DNA of 64,000 bases from CAYQJL01 sp964573295 (GTDB taxonomy: Bacteria; Eisenbacteria; RBG-16-71-46; CAIMUX01; WJJG01), in assembly GCA_964573295.1 (NCBI GenBank), contig CAZNJE010000005.1, positions 1 through 64,000 of the forward strand, read 5' to 3'. The translations under genes and the position numbers were made by a program. Under the pieces are notes generated by a model. The model ran no database searches, was not told the origin of the DNA, and was given only the letters and a program-made list of their open reading frames with translations. Shown piece after piece: positions 18,481-26,407 of the stretch (position 1 is the stretch's first letter; every line of letters starts with the position of its first letter).

Positions 18481-21300
18481 TTGCGTTTCGGCACCGCTAT
18501 GCTCATCGTTTTGTCCGCTCTGATGTTCGTCCCGACGGCCTTCGCCACACTCATCCACGTAAATCCCTATGGATCAGGAGATTATCCGACGATCCAGGCT
18601 GCGCTGGACGCGGCCGGGGCCGGAGACGTCATCGAACTCGCCGACGGGGTCTATACTGGGGCCGGCAACCGCGATCTCGAGATGACCTCCCAGGTCACGA
18701 TCCAGTCCGCCGGTGGGTACGGAGATTGCGTGATCGACTGCGAGGGCACGGCCGCCGCGCCACGCAGGGCGTTCATCTTCACCGAGGAGACCGGAGGAGC
18801 CATCGTCGGCGTCACGGTGCGAGGTGGCTGGGAAACCGTTGGCGGGGTCGCCCTGACGGAAGCCGGATCCTACAGCTTCACCGACTGCCTTTTTCTCGAG
18901 AACCATGCCGAGGAGCGTGGCGGCGTCTGGCACGGGCAGTACGGCAGCGTGGTTAGCTTCGAAGGGTGCATCTTCTCGCACAACACGGCCGGCGTTCAAG
19001 GCGGCGCGCTCAGTGGATCGAGTGATGTGGAGCTCGAGCTGATCGGGTGCACGCTGGTACGCAACGGAGCGCCCGAGGGCGGCAGCCTTTTCCTGGACAT
19101 GGATGCCTCCGCTGAGGTGGCCGGCTGCATCATTGCCTGGGGCACCGATGGCTCGGCCTACGGCGAGTACTACGCGGTCGGCGCCGACTTCGCTTGCTGC
19201 AACCTCTACGGTAACCGCGGGGGCGATTGGGTGAACGGAGCCGGTGGTTTGGGCGTGAACGGCAACATCAGCGCCGATCCGAAGCTGGCCGATCCCATGG
19301 CGCCGCTGCCCAACGTAGGGCTCACGACCGGGTCGCCCTGCCGCGCCGCGGTGACCGGTTGCGGCACGATGGGAGCCGGGCCTGAACTGGATGTGGATAC
19401 GGTGATCTACGGGGTCGCCGCGGATGGGTCCGGCCTGGTGGCGACCATCCAGGAGGCCTTCGCGCTGGTAGACGGTCCGGCCGAGGTGTGGCTGGAAGAT
19501 GGCACCTACACCGGTGCCGGCAACCGCGACCTGGACAATCTGGGCAGCTCCTTCAAGCTGGCCTCGCGGAGCGGCGTCGAGTCCGCCTGCCTGCTCGCCG
19601 CCGGCGGACAGGCGGGTAACCCGCACCGCCACCTGGACCTCTCCGGCGCGGGCAGCGTGTTCGAGCTAGTGGGACTGACGCTCGAGGGAGGGTATGCCAC
19701 CGACGAGGGCGGCTCGCTGCGTGCGCCCTTCGGCGTGTCGGTGATCCTGCGCAACTGCATGGTGCGTGACAACGTCTCGACCGGCGACGGCGGGGCCCTC
19801 TGGAGCACCGGTTCCGCGCTGACGCTGGAAGACTGCTGGCTGGAGACCAATAGCGCCGATGGCGACGGCGGCGCGATCGCTGCCAACGCTTGCCTGCTCG
19901 ATTTCTACGAGGTCATCCTCGACAGCAACGCAGCCGGCCGCGGCGCCGCCCTCTACGCCGCCGCACCGGCGGACGGATCCCAGATCGCGACCACCGAGAT
20001 CCTGAACAGCGCCGGTGGCGGGTGTTTCATCCACGGACTCGAGGGCGTTTTGACCTTCGACAGCTGTCAGTTCATCGACAACGAGAACGACGAAGCTGGA
20101 GGCGCCGTCACGTTCCGGGATTCGGATAACGAAGGCGAACCGCGATTCGTGGGCTGTGGTTTCTCCGGCAACAGCAGTGGTCACGATGGGGGTGCCATCT
20201 CGAGCGTCAAGCAAGTCGCCTTGCATAATTGCAGTTTCATCGCCAATACCGCTGCGAGCGATGGCGGGGCCCTCTCTCATGGAGGTGCGCACGAGGCGGT
20301 TCTCACCGGTGTGGAGTTCCTCAACAACCACGCCGCGGGCCGCGGCGGCGCGGCGTCCTTGTATTGCTCGAGCACCCTTGCCACGGACCTCTACTGCGAA
20401 GGCAACACGGCCGGCATTGACGGCGGCGCCGTGTATCTGTATGGGTTCTGGTCGTACATGCAGGACTGCGAGTTCTATGGCAATCACGCGGAAGGTTTTG
20501 CGGGTGCGCTGCGTAGCAGAGCGGAGAGCGAGCTCGTTGATTGCATCGTCTGGGACAACAGCGCGGGCGAGTATACGGCCGCCCTCCTGTTTAACACAGG
20601 TGCCACCCTGACCGGATGCACGATCGTGGCCAATGAGGTTCTGGACCCATCCACAGCCATCGGCCAGGTTGGGCACTGGCACGAGCAAGGTCAGTTCGGG
20701 ATCATCGGGGCGGTGCTCACGCGCTGCATCGTCGCGTTTGGGGAAGGGTGCGCTGCCGTGGGCGGTGCCAATGGCGGTTTCGACACACCGCCGATGGCCG
20801 ACTGCTGCGCCCTCTGGGGCAACACCGACGGCCCGGGCACGGTGGAACATTCACCTGAGCAGCTCATCGACCCGCTCCTGTGCGGTGTGGAGGCCGGAGA
20901 GCTGGGTTTGCGGCCCTCCTCGCCGTGTTTGCCGGAGGTGAGCCCGTGCAGTGAGCTCATCGGAGCACTGGGGGTTGAATGCGAGGATCCGGTCAGCGTC
21001 GATGAGGAGGAGCTGGCATTCTCGGCCCGCTTGCTCAGAGCCCAGGTCCCCAATCCGTTCCATCGGGCCACCGAAGTCGTCTTCGCCCTGCCCACGCGCG
21101 AGGTCGTGCACCTGGAGATCCTCGATGTGCGCGGCGCCGTGATCCGCACGCTGGCCGGCGCGGCCTACGGCCCGGGCGTGCACCGGGTGGCCTGGGACGG
21201 CCGCGACGACGGCGGACGCCCAGCTGGCGTCGGCGCCTACCTGTGCCGATTGCGTGCGGGCGGGACCACCGAAACGGCCAAAATGCTCCTGGTTCGGTAG
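18481..21300 (+). CDS. Secreted beta-helix protein with FlgD-like C-terminus, second copy
   Basis: A 939-residue exported right-handed beta-helix protein. It begins with a signal peptide and IHVNPYGSGDYPTIQAALDA, the typical opening of pectate-lyase-like folds. Two beta-helix blocks follow, each with a GVYTGAGNRDL / GTYTGAGNRDL segment (nucleotides about 18646 and 19506), which points to an internal duplication of about 860 bp. Rungs of the GGALxS...LxxCxFxxN type recur. The C-terminus is again a FlgD/Ig-like domain (AWDGRDDGGRPAGVGAYLCR). The start is TTG, supported by GGAGG eight bases upstream. The gene has its own promoter. Likely a surface protein; no catalytic residues can be assigned. 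Confidence 0.8.
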   Translation: MRFGTAMLIVLSALMFVPTAFATLIHVNPYGSGDYPTIQAALDAAGAGDVIELADGVYTGAGNRDLEMTSQVTIQSAGGYGDCVIDCEGTAAAPRRAFIFTEETGGAIVGVTVRGGWETVGGVALTEAGSYSFTDCLFLENHAEERGGVWHGQYGSVVSFEGCIFSHNTAGVQGGALSGSSDVELELIGCTLVRNGAPEGGSLFLDMDASAEVAGCIIAWGTDGSAYGEYYAVGADFACCNLYGNRGGDWVNGAGGLGVNGNISADPKLADPMAPLPNVGLTTGSPCRAAVTGCGTMGAGPELDVDTVIYGVAADGSGLVATIQEAFALVDGPAEVWLEDGTYTGAGNRDLDNLGSSFKLASRSGVESACLLAAGGQAGNPHRHLDLSGAGSVFELVGLTLEGGYATDEGGSLRAPFGVSVILRNCMVRDNVSTGDGGALWSTGSALTLEDCWLETNSADGDGGAIAANACLLDFYEVILDSNAAGRGAALYAAAPADGSQIATTEILNSAGGGCFIHGLEGVLTFDSCQFIDNENDEAGGAVTFRDSDNEGEPRFVGCGFSGNSSGHDGGAISSVKQVALHNCSFIANTAASDGGALSHGGAHEAVLTGVEFLNNHAAGRGGAASLYCSSTLATDLYCEGNTAGIDGGAVYLYGFWSYMQDCEFYGNHAEGFAGALRSRAESELVDCIVWDNSAGEYTAALLFNTGATLTGCTIVANEVLDPSTAIGQVGHWHEQGQFGIIGAVLTRCIVAFGEGCAAVGGANGGFDTPPMADCCALWGNTDGPGTVEHSPEQLIDPLLCGVEAGELGLRPSSPCLPEVSPCSELIGALGVECEDPVSVDEEELAFSARLLRAQVPNPFHRATEVVFALPTREVVHLEILDVRGAVIRTLAGAAYGPGVHRVAWDGRDDGGRPAGVGAYLCRLRAGGTTETAKMLLVR

Positions 21301-21441
21301 TATCTTCACAATCTTCGCGTCTGGATCCTTTGGGTGACCGACCTCCAGGTGGGGCGGCCGCCCGGCACCGGTGTGCTGCCCCAGGTGGCCGTCGCTAGAT
21401 GGGTGGGCTGCCCAAGGGCGGCTCGTCGAATCTGCTTGCGC

Positions 21442-21462
21442 TTACATCGTATGTGATATAAC
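21442..21462 (+). promoter_or_regulatory. Promoter with overlapping palindromic operator upstream of perR-like gene
   Basis: TTACAT-cgt-ATGTGA (21442-21456) is a 15-bp imperfect inverted repeat with five of six paired positions. It abuts the extended -10 element TGA-TATAAC (TATAAC at 21457-21462). Binding there would block RNA polymerase, so this is a good candidate for autoregulation by the Fur-family protein. Transcription would start within a few bases of the ATG at 21475, giving a very short or absent 5' leader; no Shine-Dalgarno is visible. Confidence 0.5.
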
Positions 21463-21474
21463 TTCTCAACCAAT

Positions 21475-21960
21475 ATGGAAGCACAAGACAAGGTCCGGCG
21501 GCTGAGTGAATTCCACGAGCGTTGCCGGCAGGAAGGGATTCCCTTCACCGTCCAGCGGCGCCGGGTCTACGAGGTGCTTCTGGGGCGCACGGATCATCCC
21601 ACCGCCGATCAGATCTTCGAAGCGGTGCAAGAGGACTTGCCCGGAATATCGCGGATGACCGTCTACCGGGTGCTCGACCTACTGCTGCGTCTTCGCCTTC
21701 TGAAGAAGGTGTGCCACCCGGAAGCCACTGCGCGCTTCGATCCCAACATCCAGCCGCATCATCATCTGCTCTGTACGGCCTGCGGGCGGTTGGTTGACTT
21801 TGAAGAGAGGCGCCTGGACCGGCTACACGTGCCAACAGCGGCCCAAGAGGTGGGTTTCCATATCGACGACCACGTCGTTCAGTTCCGAGGTGTATGCGCA
21901 TCGTGTCAGGCGAATGAGAAGCAGAGCGCCGGCACGAAACCGAGAAGGGGCGGCCGCTGA
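21475..21960 (+). CDS. perR: Fur-family peroxide-type regulator (PerR-like)
   Basis: A 161-residue Fur-superfamily metal-dependent repressor. The winged helix covers about residues 22-85 (TVQRRRVYEVLL ... ISRMTVYRVLDLLLRL). The dimerisation domain has FDPNIQPHHHLLCTACG followed by a C-terminal CASCQ, giving the two CxxC pairs of the structural zinc site, and the HHH cluster of the regulatory site. Position immediately upstream of catalase argues for a PerR role (peroxide sensing by Fe-catalysed His oxidation) rather than iron regulation; this is inference from context. The catalase gene follows after 74 bp without an obvious promoter and may be co-transcribed. Confidence 0.85.
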   Translation: MEAQDKVRRLSEFHERCRQEGIPFTVQRRRVYEVLLGRTDHPTADQIFEAVQEDLPGISRMTVYRVLDLLLRLRLLKKVCHPEATARFDPNIQPHHHLLCTACGRLVDFEERRLDRLHVPTAAQEVGFHIDDHVVQFRGVCASCQANEKQSAGTKPRRGGR

Positions 21961-22034
21961 GCCGTCCGGGAGGGAGCGCGCGGTGCGGCGGCACGAGGCC
22001 GTGCACGCCGCGTGCGAGGAAAGGAGAATCCACT

Positions 22035-23465
22035 GTGAGCAAGAAACGTTTGACCACCGCCGCCGGCGTTCCGGTCGGCGACAATCAGAACGCCCTGACC
22101 GCCGGTCCGCGCGGACCGCTCCTGGTCCAGGACTGGCAGCTCCTCGAGAAGCATGGCCACTTCAACCGTGAACGGATTCCCGAGCGGGTCGTGCATGCGA
22201 ACGGCTCGGCGGCCTACGGCACCTTCACGGTCACCGGCGACATCACCAAGTACACGAAGGCGAAGATCTTCTCCGAGGTAGGCAAGAAGACCGAGTGCTT
22301 CCTGCGGTTCTCGACCGTAGCGGGCGAGCGCGGCGCGGCCGATGCCGAGCGCGATGTGCGCGGCTTCGCCCTCAAGTTCTACACCGAGGAAGGCAACTGG
22401 GACCTGGTGGGCAACAACACTCCGGTCTTCTTCGTGCGCGATCCCTACAAGTTCTCCGACTTCATCCATACCCAGAAGCGTGACCCCAAGACGAACCTGC
22501 GCAGCGCGAAGGCGATGTGGGATTTCTGGTCGCTGTCGCCGGAGAGCTTGCACCAGGTGACGATCCTATTCTCCGACCGCGGCTTGCCGAGGAGCTATCG
22601 GCACGTCAACGGGTACGGCAGCCATACCTACAGCTTCATCAGCCCCGAGAACGAGCGCTACTGGGTCAAGTTCCACTTCAAGACGCTTCAGGGGATTGAG
22701 AATATCACCGAGGAAGAGGCCGAGAAGCTGGTGGGCGAGGACCGGGAAAGCCATCAGCGCGACCTCTTCCACGCTATCGAGAAGGGTGATTTTCCCAAGT
22801 GGCGTGTGATGGTGCAGGTCATGCCCGAGACCGACGCCGAGAAGACACCCTACAATCCTTTCGACCTGACCAAGGTCTGGCCGCACGGCGACTATCCGCT
22901 CATCGAGGTGGGGATCATGGAGTTGAACCGCAACCCGGAGAACTACTTCGCCGAGGTGGAGCAGTCGGCCTTCTCGCCGGCCAACGTGGTGCCGGGCATC
23001 TCGCACAGTCCCGACAAGATGCTGCAGCTGCGAATCTTCTCCTATGCGGATGCGCACCGGTATCGCTTGGGGGTCAACTACGAGAGCCTGCCGGTGAACA
23101 AGCCGAAGTGCGAGGCGAACACCTACCATCGGGACGGCCAGATGCGCTTCGACGACAACGGCGGCGGCGCGGTCAATTACGAGCCGAACAGCATGGGCGG
23201 ACCCGTGCAGGACGAACGCTTCAAGGAGCCGCCCCTGAAGATCTCCGGCGATGCCGACCGCTACGACCATCGTGAGGGCAACGACGACTACACGCAGGCC
23301 GGCAACCTCTACCGGCTATTGCCCGAGGATGAGCGCCAGCGCTTGCATAAGGCGATCGCGGGAGCCATGCGGGGCGTGCCGAAGGAGATCATCGAGCGTC
23401 AGCTCGGCCATTTTGCCAAGGCCGACCCGGCCTACGCCGAGGGCGTGCGGGCCGCGCTCGACTAG
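22035..23465 (+). CDS. katA: Haem catalase, small-subunit monofunctional type
   Basis: A 476-residue catalase that decomposes hydrogen peroxide. The distal His lies in ERVVHANGSAAYGTF, the distal Asn in DLVGNNTPVFFVRDP, and the proximal haem Tyr in RIFSYADAHRYRLG, so all key catalytic positions are present. The length matches clade 3 small-subunit catalases. The start is GTG at 22035 with AAGGAG nine bases upstream. It follows the PerR-like gene and is presumably under its control, the usual arrangement for peroxide defence. Confidence 0.95.
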   Translation: MSKKRLTTAAGVPVGDNQNALTAGPRGPLLVQDWQLLEKHGHFNRERIPERVVHANGSAAYGTFTVTGDITKYTKAKIFSEVGKKTECFLRFSTVAGERGAADAERDVRGFALKFYTEEGNWDLVGNNTPVFFVRDPYKFSDFIHTQKRDPKTNLRSAKAMWDFWSLSPESLHQVTILFSDRGLPRSYRHVNGYGSHTYSFISPENERYWVKFHFKTLQGIENITEEEAEKLVGEDRESHQRDLFHAIEKGDFPKWRVMVQVMPETDAEKTPYNPFDLTKVWPHGDYPLIEVGIMELNRNPENYFAEVEQSAFSPANVVPGISHSPDKMLQLRIFSYADAHRYRLGVNYESLPVNKPKCEANTYHRDGQMRFDDNGGGAVNYEPNSMGGPVQDERFKEPPLKISGDADRYDHREGNDDYTQAGNLYRLLPEDERQRLHKAIAGAMRGVPKEIIERQLGHFAKADPAYAEGVRAALD

Positions 23466-23572
23466 CCGAAAGCTACCGGCCGGCCGGAGAGAGGAGCCAT
23501 GCCGCGAGGGGTGGCTCCCCAGGCCGGCTGGCGTCTCGTGGGCGGCTCGCCTCATGAGCCGGCCACGAGACT

Positions 23573-23915
23573 CTACTTCTCCAGTCCGCCTGAGGTGTCG
23601 AACTCGATTTTGACCTTGCCCCACGTATCTTCCCTGGTCGGAACGGGGTTGCAGGGATTGGGATCACAGGTCTGGATCCGCATCCACTCGACAGCCTCCG
23701 GGACTCCGAGACAGAAATCTTCCATCAGGATTCGGGTCACAAGGCTGATCGGCAGCCCACGCAAAGGAGTCGGACGTGAGCAGGCAGTCGAAAAGGATCA
23801 ACTCCAGGCACTCGCCCGTGGTGATGCAGCATGCACCCAGCTCCTGCGCTTGCGGGACGGTGACCGAAGAGAATAGGAGCCCGGCCAGAAGGACGAGAGT
23901 AGTGCGCAGTGGCAT
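23573..23915 (-). pseudogene. Short secreted Cys-rich protein, frameshifted
   Basis: Reading leftward from ATG at 23915 gives a signal peptide (LVLLAGLLFSSVTVPQAQ) and the pattern GACCITTGECLELILFDC ... CDPNP. The frame then ends with DADPDL-stop, while an overlapping second frame continues the same kind of motif, ending CDPNPCNPVPTREDTWG and EFDTSGGLEK-stop at 23573. Joining the frames near 23735 would give one protein of about 113 residues with two GACC...CDPNPC-type modules and the TWG tail that, as I recall, recur in short secreted proteins of FCB-related candidate phyla. Either a real frameshift has inactivated it or the assembly has an indel. Confidence 0.55.
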
Positions 23916-24067
23916 GGTCAGTGTGGGACTGAGCGTGTTGATGCTTCATGAGAAACCCTCCGTTTGCAGTCAGTCAATTCCACAAATCCCGAGCTCATCG
24001 TGGTGACATCGACTTACACTCTAGTTCGTCACCGCCCGTTCGGCCGACCCGCAGCGGATGAAACGAA

Positions 24068-24085
24068 TTTCTGTCTAGACAGAAA
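24068..24085. promoter_or_regulatory. 18-bp perfect palindrome
   Basis: TTTCTGTCTAGACAGAAA is self-complementary over its full length with no spacer. A spacerless palindrome of this length suggests a dimeric protein-binding site rather than an RNA hairpin. It lies about 150 bp upstream of the minus-strand Cys-rich gene. Confidence 0.5.
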
Positions 24086-24149
24086 CTCACCCCACATGCA
24101 GGCACTGTGACCCGACCCTAGTCGCCTGTGTTGCAACATTGTCTCGTCA

Positions 24150-24169
24150 TTTTTGCCCCGGGGCAAAAA
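24150..24169. repeat. GC-core palindrome, dispersed copy 1
   Basis: TTTTTGCCCCGGGGCAAAAA, a 20-bp perfect palindrome and one member of a family that recurs at 37977-38224 and 52358-52373. T precedes and A follows the GC core on both strands, so there is no U-tract after a hairpin and it does not look like an intrinsic terminator. Confidence 0.75.
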
Positions 24170-24603
24170 ACTTAACTTACTGATATCACATGGGTTATAG
24201 GTCTCGACCGTGCCACGACCTTGCCAAGATCGGCTTCTCCCACGAGTGCTGTCCACGGGAGGAGGAAAGCTGAAGATCGGCTGACGATCGTCCGTGGGCG
24301 ACGGAGCCTGACAGACGCCGTGGACGACGGAGTCTGACAGCCGTCCGTGGGCGACGGAGCCTGACAGACGCCGTGGACGACGGAGCCCATGCGCCTGAAT
24401 CTTGGGGAGCGCACAGATGCATCACAGTTGCGCGCAGTTCCCTGGGCTCTTTTTTCTCCTGGATCGCGGCTTGCAGCTGTTTGTCCGGAAGATAACTGGC
24501 GGCTCCCGCTGGCGGCTCCCGCCTCTGGGTGCGGCGGAAGCCGTGGTCGAGCGATCTGGCGTTGTCGTGGTCGCTGGGTCCGCCGGCATCGCGGTCGCGG
24601 TAC

Positions 24604-24975
24604 CTAGCGGAAGTCGCGGCCAAACGGCGTGAACGCCAGCTCGGCCAGTTTCATGTGCTGCTTCGCGAAAGGCAGCCCAATGATCGTGACAGCGCAGAGT
24701 ATGCCGAAGAGCAGATGGGTTAGGGTGATGGCGATCCCGCCCACGATGATCCACAACACGTTCATCACCATCGCCAAACATCCCGTGGCACGCTTGCGGC
24801 TATAGTCCTCTTTGCCGAAGGGCAATAGGGCCAGCATCGATAGTTTGATGCACTGTACACCGAACGGAATCCCGATGACCGTAAGGCACAGCACGACTCC
24901 GGCCAACAGATACTCCAGGAAGAGCACCAGGCCTCCTCCGAGGAGAATCCACAGGATGTTACCAAGCATGCTCAT
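24604..24975 (-). CDS. yccF: YccF-family inner-membrane protein (DUF307)
   Basis: A 123-residue membrane protein with the two repeated DUF307 modules: NILWILLGGGLVLFLEYLL ... TVIGIPFGVQCIKLSMLALLPFG and NVLWIIVGGIAITLTHLL ... TIIGLPFAKQHMKLAELAFTPFG. It has about four membrane segments and the family's typical length. The start ATG at 24975 has GGAGG with a four-base spacing; the ATG at 24969 is an alternative. Biochemical function of the family is not established. Confidence 0.9.
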   Translation of the reverse strand: MSMLGNILWILLGGGLVLFLEYLLAGVVLCLTVIGIPFGVQCIKLSMLALLPFGKEDYSRKRATGCLAMVMNVLWIIVGGIAITLTHLLFGILCAVTIIGLPFAKQHMKLAELAFTPFGRDFR

Positions 24976-25063
24976 GTCGCCTCCATCTGACCATCCTACA
25001 CTCAACACGAAGGCCGGGATCCGAGATTGCAGGAGACCGGCGCCGTGCTAGACTCCTTCTCTT

Positions 25064-25115
25064 GGGGTTCGCAAGGGATGCGCATGGGATTCGCATGAGA
25101 CTCGCATGGGATTCG
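25064..25115 (+). repeat. Short direct repeats upstream of the tandem paralogues
   Basis: Imperfect repeats of gggattcgcatg and gactcgcatg (about four copies) lie between yccF and the first paralogue gene. They are AT-richer than the flanks and could overlap its promoter, but no clear -10 box is visible. Confidence 0.4.
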
Positions 25116-25161
25116 CAAGCGAGAGCGGCAGGTCGCCGGCGCGAACGGACGGGAACCGGGC

Positions 25162-26403
25162 ATGTATCTATCAGGACTCATTCATCGCGATCACCTTTTC
25201 GAAGTGGCCATGCGGTGGTTCCATGACAATGTGGAGCCCAGGGATGCCGAGTTTCTGACCAAGGTCTTCGTCTACGAGAGCTTGATCTGCGGTCCCGTGG
25301 GACGCGACTTCATGGTCGATGTCTTGCGCCAGACCCATCCGGATCCGCTCCATCTGCGCCGAGTGTACCAGAAGGACGAGGTGCGCGAGGCGATCATCGA
25401 TGGCTTGCCGGTGGTCACCCCGGCCATGCAGGCGCATTACGACGAGTTTCGCCGCAACCCGGATGAATACTTCCCCTCCACGCCCGTCGACGTCATCCTT
25501 GCCACTGGGGCGCGTGAACGGTTGCATGCCATGATGCGGATCAAGCGCATTCGCCGGGTGGCCGAGAAGGCGTCGCGTCGTGTCGCCGACCGGCTGGCCG
25601 GAACCATCTGGGGTACCGCGCGGTCCCTCGCGGCACTGCGCGCGCAGGCCTCGGGGGTGACGCTGGAGGAGCTGATCAGCTCGCCCGAGCAGATGGCCGA
25701 GGAGTTCGCGGCGGCTGAACGTGTCGTCTCGCAGGCGTTCCGCGACCGGCGCACCATGCTCCGTCCGGCGGACATGCACATCGATGATGTGATCGGCTTC
25801 AAGTTCATCGGCACGTCCGAGGAGCTCAGGACCATCGAGCGACGAATCTGCGACCATCCGTCCACGACGCTCGTCGAACGCGAGGTGCACACCGGATCCT
25901 ACAACGCCGTCAACCTCCTGCTCGATTTTCAGCGTCCGCCGGCCGGACGTATCGTGGACCGGATGCGCGACCGCGATTGGAGCTTCGCCGCGGGGCGCGG
26001 AATCCCGCCGGTCCGATTGCGCGAGGGCTTCGGCGAGTATGTCGAGTCCGGCGAAGCCACCTTCCGCGCCGAGGTGATCCTGACCTCGCCCGAGGAGCTG
26101 GTGGAATCCGAGTTCGGACGGTCGATGCACGAGGAGCATGTGCTCGATCAACGCACTTCGGCACCCTATCAAGGCCGGATCGCCAGCAACGCATCCTACT
26201 TGATCGAGTACCTGCTCATGGTGGGCCTTTCGCCGACGGTGCACATCGAGTCGCTGCCGGTCAAGATGTGGGGGCGCTACCTGCCCGATAACGTTTCGGC
26301 CGGAATCTGGGACCTCTTCGGTGTGGCGCACGATGTGGTGGTGTGGGACTCCTTCCTGCCGAAACAGGAAATGGTGGTCCTCCAGACCGAGGAGGGGCGG
26401 TAG
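25162..26403 (+). CDS. Divergent RelA/SpoT-like protein, copy A (putative)
   Basis: A 413-residue cytoplasmic protein that I cannot assign by name. It is collinear and about half identical with the next gene. The middle resembles a RelA/SpoT synthetase fold. A basic helix (MRIKRIRRVAEKASRR, about 125-140) sits where synthetases have the R-x-K-S-x-x-S segment. HIDDVIGFKFIG (206-217) parallels DIxGxRI with the catalytic Asp. TGSYNAVNLLLDF (244-256) parallels NGYRSLHLIVEV with the stacking Tyr. FRAEVILT (301-308) parallels VEVQFRT with the catalytic Glu, and MHEEH (322-326) follows. The roughly 120-residue N-terminus and roughly 85-residue C-terminus are unassigned. The fold call is inference from motif order, not a database match. 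Confidence 0.55.
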   Translation: MYLSGLIHRDHLFEVAMRWFHDNVEPRDAEFLTKVFVYESLICGPVGRDFMVDVLRQTHPDPLHLRRVYQKDEVREAIIDGLPVVTPAMQAHYDEFRRNPDEYFPSTPVDVILATGARERLHAMMRIKRIRRVAEKASRRVADRLAGTIWGTARSLAALRAQASGVTLEELISSPEQMAEEFAAAERVVSQAFRDRRTMLRPADMHIDDVIGFKFIGTSEELRTIERRICDHPSTTLVEREVHTGSYNAVNLLLDFQRPPAGRIVDRMRDRDWSFAAGRGIPPVRLREGFGEYVESGEATFRAEVILTSPEELVESEFGRSMHEEHVLDQRTSAPYQGRIASNASYLIEYLLMVGLSPTVHIESLPVKMWGRYLPDNVSAGIWDLFGVAHDVVVWDSFLPKQEMVVLQTEEGR

Positions 26404-26407
26404 GCTC

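Larger units (their letters stand above)
23916..24603. other. Large intergenic region with palindromes and direct repeats
   Basis: No convincing gene lies in these 688 bp. They hold an 18-bp perfect palindrome (24068-24085), a 20-bp perfect palindrome (24150-24169) and a two-copy 53-bp direct repeat beginning at 24290 and 24343, itself made of 26/27-bp halves with core gacggagcctgacag. Base composition around 23950-24190 is clearly lower in GC than the flanks. Confidence 0.65.

Noticed and set aside
23573..23915. A third selenoprotein
   Set aside because: The break is a change of reading frame, not an in-frame TGA; the continuing motif lies in another frame.
24150..24169. Intrinsic terminator
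   Set aside because: The palindrome has no loop and T precedes A on both strands, so no U-tract follows the hairpin in either direction.
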